Part shown: positions 17,691 through 26,473 of the stretch, piece after piece
Layout of the letters: each line of letters starts with the position of its first letter
How positions within the stretch are numbered: position 1 is the stretch's first letter
Origin: Sulfuricella sp.
GTDB lineage: Bacteria > Pseudomonadota > Gammaproteobacteria > Burkholderiales > Sulfuricellaceae
Direction of reading: 5' to 3'
Assembly: GCA_028714315.1 (NCBI GenBank)
Contig: JAQTMN010000015.1
Coordinates: 1-48,276, forward strand
Length of the DNA stretch: 48,276 nt
Notes under the pieces: generated by a model
Database searches by the model: none
Seen by the model: only the letters and a program-made list of their open reading frames with translations
What the model was told of the DNA's origin: nothing
Translations under genes and position numbers: made by a program

Positions 17691-19238
17691 TCAGCGGCCG
17701 GTGGGGACGCCGTCGGCGGCTACCGCCGTGACGCCGGTCACGACCCATTCGCCGGGCTGGCGCTCGACGAACTCGAAGGCGACGGAAGCCCCCGGCTTCA
17801 GCGCGTTCATCAGCGCCGCGTTGGCGACCTTGAAAGTCATGGTCATCGCCGGCCAGCCGAGGCTTTCCACCGCGCCGTGGCTGATGTTCGCCGTGCCCGC
17901 CGTGGCGTCCACGCTGGCGACCGTGCCCTGTGCCTGGTGCCCGACCACGGCCGGCTTGGCGGGCGGCTGGGGCGTGCCGCCGAAACCGGCAATCGCCGCC
18001 TTCAGGTTGCTTTCGGCGTCGATCAGGAAGTTGGCCGCGACCACTACCGGCTCGCCGTCCTTTACCCCGTCCAGCACTTCGACGTAATCGTCGCTGCGCG
18101 CGCCGAGTTTGACTTCCCGCGGCTCGAACCGGCCTTCTCCCGCCTGGATCAGGACGATGCGCCGGATGCCGCTGTCGATGACGGCCGAGACCGGCACCGT
18201 CACGGCATTGCCCCTCGCCGCCACCGGCAACTCGACCTGGGCGAACATGCCGGGTTTGAGCAGCTGGCCGGGGTTGGCAAGTTCGGCGCGGACCTGGACG
18301 GTGCGGGTCTCGGCCCGGAGAGTCGGATAGACATAGCTGATCACGCCGTCGAACAGCTTGCCGGGATAGGCGTCGATCCTTATCCTGGCCTTCGCCCCCT
18401 GCCTGACCAGGCCGATGTCCTGTTCGAAGACATCGGCGACGACCCAGACCGAGGACAAGTCGGCCACCTGATACAAGGCATCGCCCGGCATGAAGCGCAT
18501 GCCTTGGACCGCTTTCTTTTCGGTCACGATGCCGCCGACCGGCGAGCGGTACGTCAAGGTGCGTTTTTCAGCGCCGGTTTTCGCCAAGGCCTTGATCTGC
18601 TCGTCGGACACATCCCAGTTTTTTAGCCGCGTCAGGCTCGCTTCGGCCAGCTGCCTCATGCTCGCCTGCGCCTCGCCGCCGGCCGCCCCGAGCGCCTGCA
18701 CGCCCTGCGCGGCAATGGCGTATTCCCGCTGGACCGACACCAGTTCCGGGCTATAGACTTCGAACAGCGGCTGGCCCTTGGCGACTGCCTGGCCGGTGAC
18801 GTTGACATGCAGCCGTTCGACGTAGCCTTCGAATTTGGGGGCGATGGCGTAGATGCGCCGCTCGTCGGGTTCGATCCGGCCGGTCGCCCGGACCACCTTG
18901 TCCAGGCTGCGCAGTTGCGCCGCTTCGGTACGGACGCCAAGCCGCTGCACCTTCTCCGTGCCGATCCTGATTTGGTTGGGCGAGTCCGGCTCGGCGGCGT
19001 CCTCCCCCTCACGGACGGCAATGTAATCCATTCCCATCGGGTCTTTCTTCGGCGTGGGCGAGGTGTCGGGCAACCCCATCGGGTTGCGGTAGTAGAGGAT
19101 CTTGCGCTCCTGCTTTACCGGCGCGGCGCCGGCGTCAGCGGAAACCTGTGCGCCCGTTCCCCTTGCGCCCAGCCAATAGCCCGTGCCCAGCGCCGCGGCG
19201 ACGAGGGCGGCAACGGCGATGCCGATTCCCTTGTTCAT
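17691..19238 (-). CDS. cusB: CusB-type periplasmic adaptor fused to a C-terminal CusF-like domain
   Basis: Membrane-fusion protein linking CusA to CusC in the periplasm; 515 residues. It has an N-terminal anchor helix (residues ~5-26) and a heavy-metal-binding segment with YYRNPMGLPDTSPTPKKDPMGMDY, supplying Met ligands. The hairpin and lipoyl/beta-barrel domains run to about residue 420 (YVERLHVNVTGQAVAKGQPLFEVYSPEL, GMRFMPGDALYQVADLSSVWVVADVFE). After a proline-rich linker, residues ~435-510 form a CusF-like metallochaperone domain (VASVDATAGTANISHGAVE, GWPAMTMTFKV). The start overlaps the cusC stop by four bases. Because CusF is also encoded separately two genes upstream, the operon has two CusF modules. 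Confidence 0.94.
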   Translation of the reverse strand: MNKGIGIAVAALVAAALGTGYWLGARGTGAQVSADAGAAPVKQERKILYYRNPMGLPDTSPTPKKDPMGMDYIAVREGEDAAEPDSPNQIRIGTEKVQRLGVRTEAAQLRSLDKVVRATGRIEPDERRIYAIAPKFEGYVERLHVNVTGQAVAKGQPLFEVYSPELVSVQREYAIAAQGVQALGAAGGEAQASMRQLAEASLTRLKNWDVSDEQIKALAKTGAEKRTLTYRSPVGGIVTEKKAVQGMRFMPGDALYQVADLSSVWVVADVFEQDIGLVRQGAKARIRIDAYPGKLFDGVISYVYPTLRAETRTVQVRAELANPGQLLKPGMFAQVELPVAARGNAVTVPVSAVIDSGIRRIVLIQAGEGRFEPREVKLGARSDDYVEVLDGVKDGEPVVVAANFLIDAESNLKAAIAGFGGTPQPPAKPAVVGHQAQGTVASVDATAGTANISHGAVESLGWPAMTMTFKVANAALMNALKPGASVAFEFVERQPGEWVVTGVTAVAADGVPTGR

Positions 19239-20497
19239 AAGTCTTCTCCCAATAGCCGTTCGATTTCGGCCAGGCCGATCTGCGCATCGGTCTGCGCCTT
19301 GAGGATGTCCAGGCGGGCCTTGCGGATCTGGCGCTGGGCGTCGAGCAGGGTGGCGAAATCCACCTTGCCGTTTTCATAGCCCGCCTGCGCCGCCCGGAAG
19401 GTCAGCTCGGCCTGCGGCAGGAGGCTGGTCTCGGCCAGCGTTTCCACCCGGCGCACCGTTTCCAGCGCGGACAGGTTCTCGGAAAGGTCGGCCAGGAGCT
19501 GGTTTTGCGCGGCGTCGCGGCGCGATTCCGCCGCCGCCAGCAGCGCTTGCGCTTCGCGTTCCTGGGCGCGGCGGCTCTCCTGTTGCAGCGGGATGTTGAG
19601 CTCGACCATGATTTCCCATTCGTTGATCCGGCTGCCGCTCTGGATCGGCGACAGCCCCAGGTTGAAGTCGGGGTAGCGGTTGCGGTAGACCAGCTCGCGG
19701 TTCTTTTCGGCGGCGGTCACGCGGGCGGCCTCGGCGAAAAGCTGCGGGTTTTTTGCGCGCAGGCGTTCCTCCAGCGCGGCGTGGTCGAGACTGGCCGGCG
19801 CCGGAATCGGGCGCAGGCGCTCGGGTTCGGCGAGCGGCGCCATCGCCGGGCGCCGGAGCAGGGTATTGAGCTTGATCAAGGCATGGTGGCGCTCGTTTTC
19901 CATCGCCACCAGCTCGCTGCGCAGGCCGGTTTCCTCGACTTGGGCGCGGATGGCGTCCTGCTGCGGCGCCAGCCCGCCGCCGTAGCGGGCCTGGGCGATC
20001 CTGCCGAGACTGCCGGTCAGGTCGAGGAGTTCCCGCGTCAGCGCGAGCGAGCGGGAGAACGAATAATACTGCGCATAGGCGGCCTTGATGCGCGCCGCCA
20101 GATCGGCCCAGGTGGCCGCCGAGCGGCCTTGCGCCTGGGCGGCGTCGGCTTCGGCCACTTCCCGCTTCAAATCGCGTTTGCCCCAGAACGGCACCGGCTG
20201 GATCAGCGTGTACTTGGTGCTGCCGACCCGGTTTGGCAGCAGGTTGGGGCCGGCATCCGTGCCCCGGTTGGTGATGTCGCGCAGCTCGGTGCGCAGCGTC
20301 GGGTCCGCCAATGCGCCGGCGGGGTAAACCCGTTCCGCTGCGGCATCCGCTTCATGGCGCAGGGTGGCCAGGTCTGGATTCCGGCTGCGCGCCAGTTCGA
20401 GCAGGCTTTCCAGGTTCGCGCCGGGCAGTGGATCGGCGAGCGCCGGCATGGCGCAAAACGCCAGCGCCAGCGCGAATAGCCGCTTATGGGATTTCAT
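19235..20497 (-). CDS. cusC: TolC-family outer-membrane efflux channel (CusC type)
   Basis: Outer-membrane factor of the copper efflux complex; 420 residues from ATG 20497, supported by GAGG eight bases upstream. Residues 1-21 (MKSHKRLFALALAFCAMPALA) form a signal peptide. The two OEP repeats with long helical hairpins are evident (LESLLELARSRNPDLATLRHEADAAAERV; GLAPQQDAIRAQVEETGLRSELVAMENERHHALIKLN). No lipobox Cys is seen, unlike E. coli CusC. The longer frame to 20593 adds 32 codons with no signal-peptide character. Overlaps cusB by four bases. Confidence 0.92.
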   Translation of the reverse strand: MKSHKRLFALALAFCAMPALADPLPGANLESLLELARSRNPDLATLRHEADAAAERVYPAGALADPTLRTELRDITNRGTDAGPNLLPNRVGSTKYTLIQPVPFWGKRDLKREVAEADAAQAQGRSAATWADLAARIKAAYAQYYSFSRSLALTRELLDLTGSLGRIAQARYGGGLAPQQDAIRAQVEETGLRSELVAMENERHHALIKLNTLLRRPAMAPLAEPERLRPIPAPASLDHAALEERLRAKNPQLFAEAARVTAAEKNRELVYRNRYPDFNLGLSPIQSGSRINEWEIMVELNIPLQQESRRAQEREAQALLAAAESRRDAAQNQLLADLSENLSALETVRRVETLAETSLLPQAELTFRAAQAGYENGKVDFATLLDAQRQIRKARLDILKAQTDAQIGLAEIERLLGEDL

Positions 20498-20570
20498 GGA
20501 CGTGTCCTCGCGAGGCGAGGGAGGCCTGTCGGCGTCCCCCGCCGGTTTATCCTTGAAAGTTGAAAGCGCG

Positions 20571-20598
20571 TGCGGGTACGAATGAGTTCGCACCTGCA
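20571..20598. repeat. Half-element of the GAATTCATTC palindrome family
   Basis: GCGGGTACGAATGAGTTCGC and ACCTGC, between cusF and cusC in the 117-bp gap. One arm only, with substitutions from the 29.1-kb copy. Confidence 0.6.
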
Positions 20599-20614
20599 GC
20601 CACGCCGTCCGGAT

Positions 20615-20911
20615 TTATTTGGCCGGTTCGATATGCGAGATCACGTAGCCGCCGGCAGCTTCTTTCGCCAGCCCGAAGGTGACGGGCTGGCCGGGCTTGA
20701 CGCCGGACAACAGCTTTTTGTCGGCGGCCTTGAAGTCCATGGTCATGCCCGGCCATTTGAGGGCGGGGATGGCCTCGTGGGAAATGTTCACGGTGGCGGT
20801 GGCCGGGTCGATCCGGTTGACGGTGCCTTTGCCGCTCGCCGCGTCGGCCGCGTAAAGGTGGGTGGACGCGAGCATGGCGAATGCGGCGATGAGAGTGGTC
20901 GCTTGTTTCAT
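20615..20911 (-). CDS. cusF: CusF-like periplasmic copper-binding protein
   Basis: Small periplasmic Cu(I)/Ag(I) chaperone that passes metal to CusB; 98 residues with signal peptide MKQATTLIAAFAMLASTHLYA. The fold signature is GTVNRIDPATATVNISHEAIPALKWPGMTMDFKA, where the His, Trp and two Met residues are the expected ligands (His-Trp-Met-Met as in E. coli CusF). The start at 20911 is supported by AAGGA upstream; a longer frame to 20959 has no such site. Transcribed just ahead of cusC. Confidence 0.95.
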   Translation of the reverse strand: MKQATTLIAAFAMLASTHLYAADAASGKGTVNRIDPATATVNISHEAIPALKWPGMTMDFKAADKKLLSGVKPGQPVTFGLAKEAAGGYVISHIEPAK

Positions 20912-20992
20912 GATGTATTCCTTAAAGTCGTGCGAGACAGGCCATGGGGTTGAACCCATGGCGCGTGCGGGCCGGCGAGCCGGCGGGAAAAC

Positions 20993-21361
20993 TCAGGAGA
21001 ACGAAGCGTAGGGAGGTCGCTGCGGCTGTTCGGGAAAGATCAGCGGGAAGTGCGTGTCGAAATCGAACTTGAACGAGAATCCGGCATCGTCGGTCAAACC
21101 GGCGACAGTGGGCAGCAGCGCGGGCGCGCCGGCCAAGCTGCAATAGCCGCAATCGTCGCCCGATGTCTGGTGCTGCGGGGAGGAACTGTTCTGATCATGG
21201 CAGCAAACGTGGCTGCCGGCCATGGCATGCTGGCCGTGCATGGCGGCATGCGGCGGGGTGTGATCGTGCCGGCAATATGACATGCCGGTCGCGGCGAACC
21301 CTTGCAGCGGGAGCCACAATAGCAGGAAAGCCAGAATCAGTTTGCGCAACCGTTGTTTCAT
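20993..21361 (-). CDS. Exported Met/His/Cys-rich protein, probably copper-related
   Basis: A 122-residue protein with signal peptide MKQRLRKLILAFLLLWLPLQGFAA. The mature part is rich in potential metal ligands: MSYCRHDHTPPHAAMHGQHAM, HVCCHDQ, and DDCGYCSL, followed by a low-complexity C-terminus. This composition resembles the DUF2946/CopL-like periplasmic proteins found at the head of copper operons, but I do not claim a specific family. It is the first gene downstream of the operon promoter at 21391-21419, with a leader of about 23 bases, and precedes cusF by 81 bp. A TTG at 21391 would extend it but lies on the promoter. Confidence 0.8.
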   Translation of the reverse strand: MKQRLRKLILAFLLLWLPLQGFAATGMSYCRHDHTPPHAAMHGQHAMAGSHVCCHDQNSSSPQHQTSGDDCGYCSLAGAPALLPTVAGLTDDAGFSFKFDFDTHFPLIFPEQPQRPPYASFS

Positions 21362-21390
21362 GCTTGTTTGCTGGTTTTGGAAGCTGCTCA

Positions 21391-21419
21391 ATTAGATAAC
21401 AATGTCGCCGAAAGTTCAA
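21391..21419 (-). promoter_or_regulatory. Sigma70-like promoter of the copper operon
   Basis: On the minus strand, -35 TTGAAC (21419-21414), a 17-bp spacer and -10 TCTAAT (21396-21391), predicting a start near 21384, just ahead of the ATG at 21361. The spacer is standard length and no clear dyad of the CueR type (19-bp spacer) is seen, so a response regulator or another factor is more likely to control it. No cusRS or cueR gene is present in the window. Confidence 0.6.
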
Positions 21420-21468
21420 GGGGGGTGTTTGGGCGTGCTAGAATTCTTTCACTTCCCGGAGTCGATAA

Positions 21469-22923
21469 GTGCTCGAAAAATATCTGAAGTTCATCAAGGG
21501 CGGCAAGGCGCACGAGGCGCCAGCCGAGACCGGCGAGCAGCCCGCGCCGGCAGCCGGCCCATCCCAATCCAGCCCGTTGCCCCTGCTCGATCCCCTTGTC
21601 AGCGCGGAGCGCGAAGTGGTTGATACCGCCGCCATCGCCGCGGGCAACGTGGTGGCCAGCGTGCTGGACGTCCAGACCAGCGGCGAGAGCTCCAGCCTGG
21701 AAACCTTGCGCAGGAAAATCATCGGCCGCCAGCCGGTGCTCGACCGTTCCCAGCGCATCGTCGGCTACGAACTGCTGCTGCGCAGCAAGGCCCAGCCCAC
21801 CAACCGGCAACCCGATGCGGCGCTGCGGCACATGCAGGACGAGGCCCTGATCCGCTGCCTGGCCGAGCTCGACGAGCGCCTGTTCGAGGACAAGATCGCC
21901 TTCGCCGCGGTTTCTGCCGACATGCTGGTCGATCCGTTGCTGCTCAAACTGCCGAACAAGGGGATGACCCTGGCCGTCGGCCCGGGCGATACCAAGGCGG
22001 ATGAATTCCTGCTGCGCTGCCGGGCGCTGCGCAGCCTGGGCTACCGGATCGCGCTGGACGATTGCCATCCGGAGCTGATACCGGCGCCGCTGCTGTCCCT
22101 GGCCGCGTTCGTCCGGGTGGATATCCTCAAGTTCGACGCCATCGAACTCGAACAGATCGCAGCCCGCTTCCTGAACAATCCGGGGCCGCTGCTGGTGGCG
22201 ATGAACGTGGCCACCGAGGAGGATTTCGACGCCTGCCGCAAGATCGGTTTCCAATGCTTCGAGGGCAATTATTTCACCGGCCTGCGCCCGTCCCAGCCGC
22301 CGCGCATCGACAACGACCGCATCCGGGTGATGGAACTGCTCGACATGGTCAGGAACCAGACGGAAATCTCCAAGCTCGAAGAGGTGTTCAAGCGCGACGC
22401 GGTGCTGTCCTACAAGCTGCTGCGCTACATCAACGCGCCGGCCAACGGTTTCCCGCACAAAATCCGCTCCATCGCCCACGCGCTGGTGATTTTCGGCTAC
22501 GACCACCTTTACCGCTGGCTGACGCTGCTGCTGTTCACCAGCGGCACCCCGGACGCGCGCAGCCGCGCGCTGATGCAGAATGCCCTGGTGCGCGCGCGCA
22601 TGACCGAACTGCTGGGCTACGACCGGCTGCCGCTGGCCGAGCGCGAGGGACTGTTCATCGTCGGAATTTTTTCCCTGCTCGACGCGCTGCTCAACGTGCC
22701 GATGGACCAGGCGCTGGAGCGGCTCAAGCTGTCCGACCAGGTGGTCGCCGCGCTGGCCCGCCGCGAAGGCGTGTACGCGCCTTTTCTCGGCCTCGCCGTG
22801 GCCTGCGAGGAAGCCGACGAGGATGCCATCGACCGGTTTGCCGATGCCTGCGGCCTGGACGCCAACGCGGTCAATATCGCCCAGGTCAAGGCGCTGATCT
22901 GGGCCGAGGAAATCGATTCCTGA
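21469..22923 (+). CDS. EAL-HDOD signalling protein (YuxH type)
   Basis: A 484-residue cytosolic regulator. Residues ~1-85 are a proline- and alanine-rich linker, residues ~88-280 form an EAL-like domain and residues ~285-475 an HDOD domain. The EAL domain keeps Y-ELLLR and LDD but lacks the DDFG metal-binding Asp pair in context (LDDCHPEL) and other catalytic residues, so it is probably a non-catalytic YuxH-like module. The HDOD part contains LEEVFKRDAVLSYKLLRYINAP and KIRSIAHALVIFGYDHLYRWL. The start is a GTG preceded by CCGGAG. It is divergent from the copper operon, with which it shares the 107-bp intergenic region. Confidence 0.88.
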   Translation: MLEKYLKFIKGGKAHEAPAETGEQPAPAAGPSQSSPLPLLDPLVSAEREVVDTAAIAAGNVVASVLDVQTSGESSSLETLRRKIIGRQPVLDRSQRIVGYELLLRSKAQPTNRQPDAALRHMQDEALIRCLAELDERLFEDKIAFAAVSADMLVDPLLLKLPNKGMTLAVGPGDTKADEFLLRCRALRSLGYRIALDDCHPELIPAPLLSLAAFVRVDILKFDAIELEQIAARFLNNPGPLLVAMNVATEEDFDACRKIGFQCFEGNYFTGLRPSQPPRIDNDRIRVMELLDMVRNQTEISKLEEVFKRDAVLSYKLLRYINAPANGFPHKIRSIAHALVIFGYDHLYRWLTLLLFTSGTPDARSRALMQNALVRARMTELLGYDRLPLAEREGLFIVGIFSLLDALLNVPMDQALERLKLSDQVVAALARREGVYAPFLGLAVACEEADEDAIDRFADACGLDANAVNIAQVKALIWAEEIDS

Positions 22924-23077
22924 AAACGGCCGGATAGGTCGGGCTCCGCGCCCAAAAAAACCGGTGCGCCTCCTCGACGACCCGCTCAAATCGTCGGGCA
23001 CGGGCGCCAGATATACGGATTGCCCTGTTTTCCACATTCCGTGCCGACATCCGGCCAAATTTCAATTTTTCCCCTTC

Positions 23078-23179
23078 CTAACGGTCATGGCGAATTGCCA
23101 CCCCGAATCATGAGGTGTCGTCCGTTGTGGGTACGGCTTCAGCCGTACAGTCAGGCTGAAGCCTGACCCACAGATCGCG
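23078..23179. repeat. Composite palindromic element, second copy
   Basis: Contains the module CTAACGGTCATGGCGAATTG (inverted relative to 8341-8361), then GTGGGTACGGCTTCAGCCGTAC (23127-23148) and GTCAGGCTGAAGCCTGAC continuing to CCCACAGATCGC (23150-23178). The module order differs from the 8.2-kb copy. It lies in the 402-bp gap between the EAL-HDOD gene and the formate dehydrogenase; apart from this element and the promoter I see nothing else there. Confidence 0.9.
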
Positions 23180-23253
23180 CATCCTGTTTCGTGAGTTTCA
23201 CGCTAACTTTTGCACCTCAACCCGCAACCACCGCGCTGGCGGGCCTGTCCGTC

Positions 23254-23281
23254 TTGACAAAAAATTGGGTGAATCTATAAA
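23254..23281 (+). promoter_or_regulatory. Strong sigma70-like promoter for the formate dehydrogenase operon
   Basis: Perfect -35 TTGACA (23254-23259), 16-bp spacer and -10 TATAAA (23276-23281), giving a start near 23288 and a leader of about 38 bases before the ATG. No FNR or NarL box is obvious by eye. Confidence 0.7.
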
Positions 23282-23325
23282 AAAATATCAATAACAACTA
23301 CGGCATCAGCCGGGAGGAGAACGCC

Positions 23326-26300
23326 ATGCACGTCACACGGAGGCAATTCTTCAGGGTTTGCGCTGGCGGGATGGGCACTTCCACCCTGGCCGCGCTGGGC
23401 TTTTCCCCGGCCGAGGCGCTGGCCGAGGTGCGCCAGTTCAAGCTCTTGCGCACCGCCGAGGCGCGCAACACCTGCCCGTACTGTTCGGTCAGCTGCGGCC
23501 TGATCCTGTATAGCCTGGGCGACAACGCCAAAAACGCCGAGCGCAGCATCGTCCACATCGAGGGCGACCCCGACCACCCTGTCAACCGCGGCACCTTGTG
23601 CCCGAAAGGCGCCGGCCTGCTCGATTTCGTGCATAGCCCGAACCGGCTGAAATATCCCGAATACCGCGCGCCCGGCTCCAACGAGTGGAAGCGCCTGTCC
23701 TGGGACGACGCGTTCAACCGCATCGCCCGGCTGATGAAGGACGACCGCGACAAGAATTTCATCGCCAGGAATGCCGAAGGCGCGACGGTCAACCGCTGGC
23801 TGTCCACCGGCTTCCTGGCGGCCTCTGCGTCGAGCAACGAGACCGGCTACATCACGCACAAGGTGGTGCGAAGTAGCGGGATGCTGGCATTCGACAACCA
23901 GGCGCGTGTCTGACACGGACCTACGGTGGCAAGTCTTGCCCCTACGTTCGGTCGCGGCGCGATGACCAATCACTGGGTCGATATCAAGAACGCGAATGTG
24001 GTGATGGTGATGGGCGGCAACGCCGCCGAGGCGCACCCTTGCGGCTTCAAGTGGGTGACCGAGGCGAAGGCGCACAACCACGCCAAGTTCATCGTGGTCG
24101 ATCCGCGCTTCACCCGCTCGGCGGCGATGGCGGATTTCTACGCGCCGATCCGCACCGGTACCGACATCGCCTTTTTGGGCGGGGTGATCAATTACTTGCT
24201 CGGCCACGACAAGATCCAGCACGAATATGTCACGGCCTACACCGACGCCAGCTTCATCGTGCGCGCGGATTACCAGTTCGGCGACGGCCTATTTTCCGGC
24301 TACAACCCGGAAAAGCGCAACTACGACAAGTCCACCTGGATGTACGAGCTCGGCCCGGACGGTTACGCGACGGTCGATCCGACATTGCAGCATCCGCGCT
24401 GCGTGTTCAGCCTGATGAAGGCCCATTACGCGCGCTATACCCCCGAGGTGGTGAGCAATATCTGCGGCACGCCCACGGCGGATTTTCTCAAGGTGTGCGA
24501 AACCATCGCCACCACCGCGGTGCCCGACCGCACCCTGACCATCCTCTACGCTCTGGGCTGGACCCAGCATTCCACCGGCTCGCAGATGATCCGCACCGCG
24601 GCGATGCTGCAACTTCTGCTCGGCAACGTCGGCATGGCCGGCGGCGGGGTGAATGCCCTGCGCGGCCACTCCAACATCCAGGGCCTGACCGACCTGGGGC
24701 TGCTGTCCAACCTGCTGCCTGGCTACATGACCCTGCCCGGCGAGAAAGAGGCCGACTACCAGGCCTACATCGACAAGCGCGCCATCAAGCCGCTGCGGCC
24801 GGGCCAGCTGTCGTACTGGCAGAACTACCCGAAGTTCCACGTCAGCCTGATGAAAGCGTGGTGGGGCGACGCGGCGACCAAGGAAAACAACTGGTGCTAC
24901 GACTGGCTGCCCAAGCTGGACAAGGTGTATGACGTGCTGCAGGTGTTCGACCTGATGCACCAGGGCAAGATGAACGGCTATTTCTGCCAGGGCTTCAATC
25001 CGCTCGCCGCTTTCCCCAACAAGGCCAAGATCGGCGGGGCGCTGGCCAAGCTCAAATACCTGGTGGTGATCGACCCGCTCGCGACCGACACTTCCTGCTT
25101 CTGGGAAAACCACGCCGAGTTCAACGAGGTGGATACAGCAAAAATCAAGACCGAGGTGTTCCGCCTGCCTTCCACCTGTTTCGCCGAGGAGGACGGCTCG
25201 CTCACCAATTCCGGGCGCTGGCTGCAATGGCACTGGAAGGGCGCCAATCCGCCGGGCGAGGCCAAGCCCGACGCCGAGATCATGGCCGGCTTGTTCCTCA
25301 GGCTGCGCGATCTGTACCGGAAGGAAGGCGGCGCTTTCCCCGACCCGATCCTCAACCTCACCTGGGCGCACAAAATTCCCCTGGCGCCCTCGCCGGAGGA
25401 GCTGGCGCGGGAATACAACGGCCGCGCGCTGGCCGATCTCGCCGACCCGAAAGACCCAACGAAAGTGGCGCTCAAGGCCGGCCAGCAGCTCGACGGCTTC
25501 GCCCAGCTCAAGGACGACGGCAGCACCGCCTGCGGCTGCTGGATATTCTCCGGCGCCTGGACCGAGAAGGGCAACGCCATGGCGCGGCGCGACAACGCCG
25601 ATCCGTCCGGTCTCGGCAACACCCTGGGCTGGGCCTTCTCCTGGCCAGCCAACCGGCGGATTCTCTACAACCGCGCTTCGGCCGACCCCGCCGGCAAGCC
25701 GTGGGACCCCAACCGCAAGCTGATCGGCTGGGATGGCGTCAAATGGGCCGGCGCGGACGTGCCGGACTTCAAGGCGGACGTGCCGCCCGGCGACCCGATG
25801 AGCCCGTTCATCATGAATCCGGAAGGGGTGGCGCGGCTGTTCGCCGTGGACAAGATGGCGGAAGGGCCGTTCCCCGAGCACTACGAGCCGTTCGAGACGC
25901 CGATCGACACCAACCCGCTTCATCCCAAGGTGGTCAGCAACCCGGCCGCGCGAGTGTTCAGGAACGACCTGGAGGCGTTCGGCAAGGCCAAGGACTTCCC
26001 CTACGCCGGCACTACCTACCGCCTGACCGAGCATTTCCACTACTGGACCAAGCACGTGAAGCTTTCCGCCATTCTCCAGCCCGAACAGTTCGTCGAGATC
26101 GGCGAGGAGCTGGCGAAGGAAAAAGGCATCAAGGCCGGCGACCGGGTCACAGTGCGCTCCAACCGCGGCCATATCAAGGCGGTGGCGGTGGTGACCAAGC
26201 GCCTGAAGATGCTCACGTCCAACGGCAGGAAAATCCATCACGTCGGCATCCCGATCCACTGGGGCTTCAAGGGCATCGCCAAGAACGGCTACATCGCCAA

Positions 26301-26382
26301 CACCCTGACCCCGTTCGTCGGCGACGCCAACGTGCAGACGCCGGAGTTCAAGTCGTTTTTGGTGGATATCGAAAAGGCTTAG
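23326..26382 (+). CDS. fdnG: Respiratory formate dehydrogenase, catalytic molybdopterin subunit, selenoprotein (UGA = Sec196)
   Basis: Oxidises formate to CO2 at a molybdenum bis-MGD centre on the periplasmic side; 1018 residues when the in-frame TGA at 23911-23913 is read as selenocysteine. The context NQARV-U-HGPTVASLAPTFGRGAMTN matches the E. coli FdnG/FdoG Sec196 region, and here too the residue is 196. The N-terminus has a Tat signal (TRRQFFRV, residues 4-11). The [4Fe-4S] cluster Cys residues are C50, C53, C57 and C92. Without readthrough the frame breaks into two pieces (23326-23913 and 23926-26382). The gene leads the operon fdnG-fdnH-fdnI-fdhE and is followed by selA, selB and selC. 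The start is backed by GGGAGGAG. Confidence 0.97.
23911..23951 (+). promoter_or_regulatory. UGA selenocysteine codon and bacterial SECIS hairpin
   Basis: Just 11 bases after the UGA is the hairpin GGUGGCAAGUCUUGCCCC: GG (23925-23926) pairs with CC (23941-23942), U23927 is bulged, GGCA (23928-23931) pairs with UGCC (23937-23940), and the loop is AGUCU. The bulged U and a GU in the apical loop are features of the E. coli fdhF/fdnG SECIS bound by SelB. The hairpin lies wholly in coding sequence. Confidence 0.85.
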
Positions 26383-26459
26383 CTCGTGGCTTGTAGCTTG
26401 TAGCAAAACACTGTGCGCGAAGCGCACACAAAAAAGCTACCAGCTACGCGCTACCAGCT
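26381..26459. repeat. Intercistronic palindrome, GCTACCAGCTAC family, copy 2 (fdnG-fdnH gap)
   Basis: Outer arms 26381-26404 and 26436-26459 enclose a second hairpin, GTGCGC-GAA-GCGCAC. The element begins inside the fdnG stop codon and ends 15 bp before the fdnH ATG. It has the same nested design as the sucC-sucD copy. Confidence 0.85.
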
Positions 26460-26473
26460 AAAAAGGAGAAACC

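Noticed and set aside
21388-23058. 556-codon minus-strand frame opposite the EAL-HDOD gene
   Set aside because: Antisense shadow with no recognisable domain.
23326-26382. Formate dehydrogenase split as two genes or a pseudogene because of a stop codon
   Set aside because: The UGA is in frame, flanked by the exact Sec196 context, with a SECIS hairpin and selA, selB, selC nearby, so it is a selenocysteine codon.
24289-26427. 712-codon minus-strand frame opposite fdnG
   Set aside because: Antisense shadow; the opposite strand is a clear FdnG with conserved motifs.
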